Assembly (NCBI GenBank): GCA_963755705.1
Contig: CAVWKW010000001.1
Location: 62,001-126,000 of the forward strand
DNA length: 64,000 nucleotides
DNA from: JBARDN01 sp963755705
GTDB lineage: Bacteria; Desulfobacterota; Binatia; Binatales; Binataceae
Direction: 5' to 3'
Shown here: positions 61,876 to 64,000 of the stretch, piece after piece
Position numbering within the stretch: position 1 is the first letter of the stretch
Layout of the letters: each line of letters begins with the position of its first letter
Notes under the pieces: generated by a model
What the model saw: only the letters and a program-made list of their open reading frames with translations
Told to the model about the DNA's origin: nothing
Database searches by the model: none
Position numbers and translations under genes: made by a program

Positions 61876-63207
61876 TTACTGGCGAACGATCGAACCGGTC
61901 AGCGTGTGGCCGTTGGCGGAGTCGATTCGTACTGGGATTGTTTCGCCTACAGCGACTGAGTATGCGCTGGGGAAAACTGCGGTTTTGAATTGCGGGGTTT
62001 TACCGGCTAGTAAGCCGATGCCGCGACGGGCGGGGCCTTCTATCAGGATTGGATAGGTGCGACCGATAGTTGCACGGTTGCGTTCCAGCGACATCGTTTC
62101 TTGAAGTGAGATTACCGCGGCTATGCGGCGGCCTTTCTCTTCTTCGCTTACTGTGTCGCCGAGGCGATAGGCTCGCGTGTTCTCGCGGATCGAGTATTTG
62201 AATGAGAATGCCTGATCGAAGCGCACCGTGCGCATCAGAGCGAGGGTCGCTTCGAAATCGCTTTCCTCTTCGCCGTGAAAACCTACTATTACGTCGGTGG
62301 TGAGCGCGATTCCTGGGACTGCTGCGCGCACCTTCGCTACCAACGCGAGGTATTCTTCGACCGTGTAACTGCGATCCATTGCGGCGAGGATTCGGTTCGA
62401 GCCCGACTGCACTGGGAGATGCAGATGCGGCATCACCTTCGGTTCGGATGCAATTGCGTCTATTGCCGCGTCGCTCATGTTGCTTGGATGCGGCGAGGTG
62501 AAGCGGATTCGCTCGACCCCGTCGATCCGCGCGGTCATCCGGAGCAGCGCGGCGAAGTCGGTGTCGCCGGAGCGGTAAGCGTTGACCGTCTGCCCGAGCA
62601 TCACAATTTCCTTCACGCCGCGGTCGGCGAGGCCGCGAATCTCGCGCATCAGGTCGGCAGGAGCGATCGAACGCTCGCGTCCGCGCACGTAAGGCACGAC
62701 GCAGAACGCGCAGAACTTGTCGCATCCGCGCATGATCGTGACGTAGGCGCGCACGCCGCCGTCATGCTCTGGGCTGATGTCGGCGTAAGTCTCGGCGCGA
62801 TCCAGGCGTACGTCGACCGCCGGATCCAGGCCTACGCGTGCGAGCAGCTCAGGTAATCGGCGATAGCTGTCGGGTCCGGCGATCAGATCGAGGTACGCGG
62901 CCTTTTCCGAAATCGCCGCGCGATTATGCTGCGCCATGCATCCGAGTAGACCTAGCTTTATCTCGGGCCGCTCCTGCTTGAGGCGCGCCAGAGCGCCCAG
63001 ACGCCCGAGCACGCGTTCCTCTGCGTGTTCGCGAATCGCGCAGGTGTTGAGCAGGATCACGTCGGCGTCTTCGGGACGCTCGGCATTCGCGTACCCTGCG
63101 CGGCGCATGATCGCACCGACCGTCTGCGAGTCGGCGACGTTCATCTGGCATCCGTAGGTTTCGAGATAGACCTTCGGCTGCCGCGCCTGTTGAGGATTCG
63201 GTTCCAT
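61876..63207 (-). CDS. miaB: tRNA-2-methylthio-N6-isopentenyladenosine37 synthase
   Basis: 443 residues. N-terminal MTTase domain with three cluster Cys (ETYGCQMN, LLNTCAIRE, LGLLGCMAQ). Radical-SAM motif CDKFCAFC (CxxxCxxC) with VVPYVRGRERS, and a C-terminal TRAM domain. The methylthio group is added to position 37 of tRNAs reading UNN codons. It lies 61 bp after the PPOX gene on the same strand. Confidence 0.96.
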   Translation of the reverse strand: MEPNPQQARQPKVYLETYGCQMNVADSQTVGAIMRRAGYANAERPEDADVILLNTCAIREHAEERVLGRLGALARLKQERPEIKLGLLGCMAQHNRAAISEKAAYLDLIAGPDSYRRLPELLARVGLDPAVDVRLDRAETYADISPEHDGGVRAYVTIMRGCDKFCAFCVVPYVRGRERSIAPADLMREIRGLADRGVKEIVMLGQTVNAYRSGDTDFAALLRMTARIDGVERIRFTSPHPSNMSDAAIDAIASEPKVMPHLHLPVQSGSNRILAAMDRSYTVEEYLALVAKVRAAVPGIALTTDVIVGFHGEEESDFEATLALMRTVRFDQAFSFKYSIRENTRAYRLGDTVSEEEKGRRIAAVISLQETMSLERNRATIGRTYPILIEGPARRGIGLLAGKTPQFKTAVFPSAYSVAVGETIPVRIDSANGHTLTGSIVRQ

Positions 63208-63268
63208 CGCGATGAGGACAAATCTTAGGCCGTGCCGATGCGGCGATACAACGCCGCGAGCTGCCCTG

Positions 63269-63667
63269 CTAGCGGTTGCTTTGGAATGAGGTCGGCTCGA
63301 TCTCGTAGATCACGCGCGCGTGCGCGGGATCGTGGAACGGATATTTGTCCCGATCGAGGTACTTCTTCGCCAGCGAATCGATATGAGCGGCTGCGCCCTC
63401 TTCGGTCTCGTTCACGACGGTGCCGCGAATCTGCACGTATCGATACGGATCGTCGGGATCGATGATTGACAAGGCGACCCGCACGCCCGGCTTGAGATTG
63501 CGATCCTTCACCCGGCCCCGCGCAGTGTTGATGCGGATCTTTCCGCCCGCTTCGTCGAACCATACCGGCGTCACCTGCGGAGAGCCGTCCTTCATCACGG
63601 TGGCCAGGTGCGCGAATGTCTTTTTGACGTGGATAAGGTCGTGGAACTTGTCTGGAATCGTAGCCAT
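63269..63667 (-). CDS. PPOX-class flavin/F420-dependent enzyme
   Basis: 132 residues from the ATG at 63667 (AAGGAGA upstream). Split-barrel flavoprotein: PDKFHDLIHVKKTFAHLATV, DGSPQVTPVWFDEAGGKIRI, NTARGRVKDRNLKPGVRVAL, DPYRYVQIRGTV. This is the pyridoxamine-phosphate-oxidase-like group that often uses F420. The substrate is unknown. First gene of a probable pair with miaB. Confidence 0.85.
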   Translation of the reverse strand: MATIPDKFHDLIHVKKTFAHLATVMKDGSPQVTPVWFDEAGGKIRINTARGRVKDRNLKPGVRVALSIIDPDDPYRYVQIRGTVVNETEEGAAAHIDSLAKKYLDRDKYPFHDPAHARVIYEIEPTSFQSNR

Positions 63668-64000
63668 GATTCGAGTCTCCTTCTGATCGGGAAACGGACG
63701 ACACGATTTTTCCCGGTGCCAGGCGCGCGCGCTTCCGACGGTACCGCCAACGTACAGCCGTGGCCGCGGCGAGGCGAACGCAGTATGGGCGGACATCGAT
63801 TTTGAGCGTTTTTGCTGGAATTTCAGGCTCTGGCAGGGCGCGAGCAGGCGCCTTGCGAGCGCTTTGGTGGAAACTATCCTTATCGGCGATGCGCCGATAA
63901 TTTGACACCCTCATTTACATTGGATATTAGCCATCCGGAAGCTCATATTTTCAGCAGGCGAGGACTGCCTCTCGCCGGGGAGCGGTTCGCGATGGCGCTA
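63668..64000. other. Intergenic region at window end
   Basis: 333 bp with nothing I can annotate. It would contain the promoter of the PPOX-miaB unit on the minus strand. Confidence 0.4.

Noticed and set aside
1..64000. CRISPR array
   Set aside because: No set of regularly spaced repeats was seen and no cas-like gene is present.
1..64000. Insertion sequences
   Set aside because: No transposase motif was seen; the only recombinase is the tRNA-Ser integrase.

Overview
This is a 64 kb piece of a high-GC Gram-negative chromosome. Signs of an outer membrane are lipobox lipoproteins, a CreA-type exported protein, an MscS channel and a DHA2-type multidrug exporter. The gene mix (flavin- and F420-type oxidoreductases, nitronate monooxygenases, limonene-epoxide-hydrolase fold, PTPS-III, sigma-54 activator, one likely selenoprotein) suggests a soil deltaproteobacterium-like lineage such as Binatota or Desulfobacterota. 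That placement is an impression, not a measurement. There is no rRNA or replication origin, and the only tRNA is a tRNA-Ser(GGA).

Layout. 0-4.2 kb: an Rrf2 regulator divergent from an assimilatory sulfate operon (siroheme sulfite reductase, APS reductase, unknown 166-residue protein), then a broken hicBA pair. 4.4-7.5 kb: MscS channel, DUF4870 protein, small Fe-S protein. 7.5-23.7 kb: a long minus-strand series with a GT-C-like membrane protein, DUF2231 protein, NTF2-like protein, luciferase-like monooxygenase, MOSC protein, AddB and AddA. After AddA come a TlpA-like protein interrupted by an in-frame UGA (best read as selenocysteine), a GYGSL-motif protein, a PTPS-III enzyme, a sigma-54 AAA+ activator and a single-domain response regulator. 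23.8-27.3 kb: an ABC importer lacking a binding protein, and an epoxide-hydrolase-fold protein. 27.4-40.2 kb: a looser accessory stretch with a broken stress protein, phosphoketolase plus a P-type proton ATPase, small membrane proteins, a dienelactone hydrolase, a PII-like protein, CreA, gene relics and a duplicated non-coding block carrying a micro-inversion.

40.2-48.8 kb is an integrated element of about 8.6 kb. It is bounded by identical 23-bp copies of the tRNA-Ser 3' end. At its tRNA-proximal end it has a tyrosine integrase, an excisionase-like gene and an XRE/ImmA switch. It also carries a SEC-C protein, a short-chain dehydrogenase relic, a 964-residue Cys-rich secreted protein and a RapZ fragment lacking its P-loop domain. 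48.8-64 kb returns to chromosomal genes: two nitronate monooxygenases, thioredoxin, CvpA, AsnRS, a second hicBA with a broken toxin, a candidate diiron protein divergent from an MFS exporter, S21, an SDR coupled to a degenerate PHP-like lipoprotein, MiaB and a PPOX-class flavoprotein.

The observations I rate highest are the TlpA-like selenoprotein with a bacterial SECIS-like hairpin, the tRNA-Ser element with candidate switch operators, the unassigned candidate diiron protein next to an exporter with a palindromic operator, and the PHP-fold lipoprotein that has lost its metal ligands. Single-base lesions are frequent (both hicBA loci, a stress protein), so the read data behind them deserve checking.
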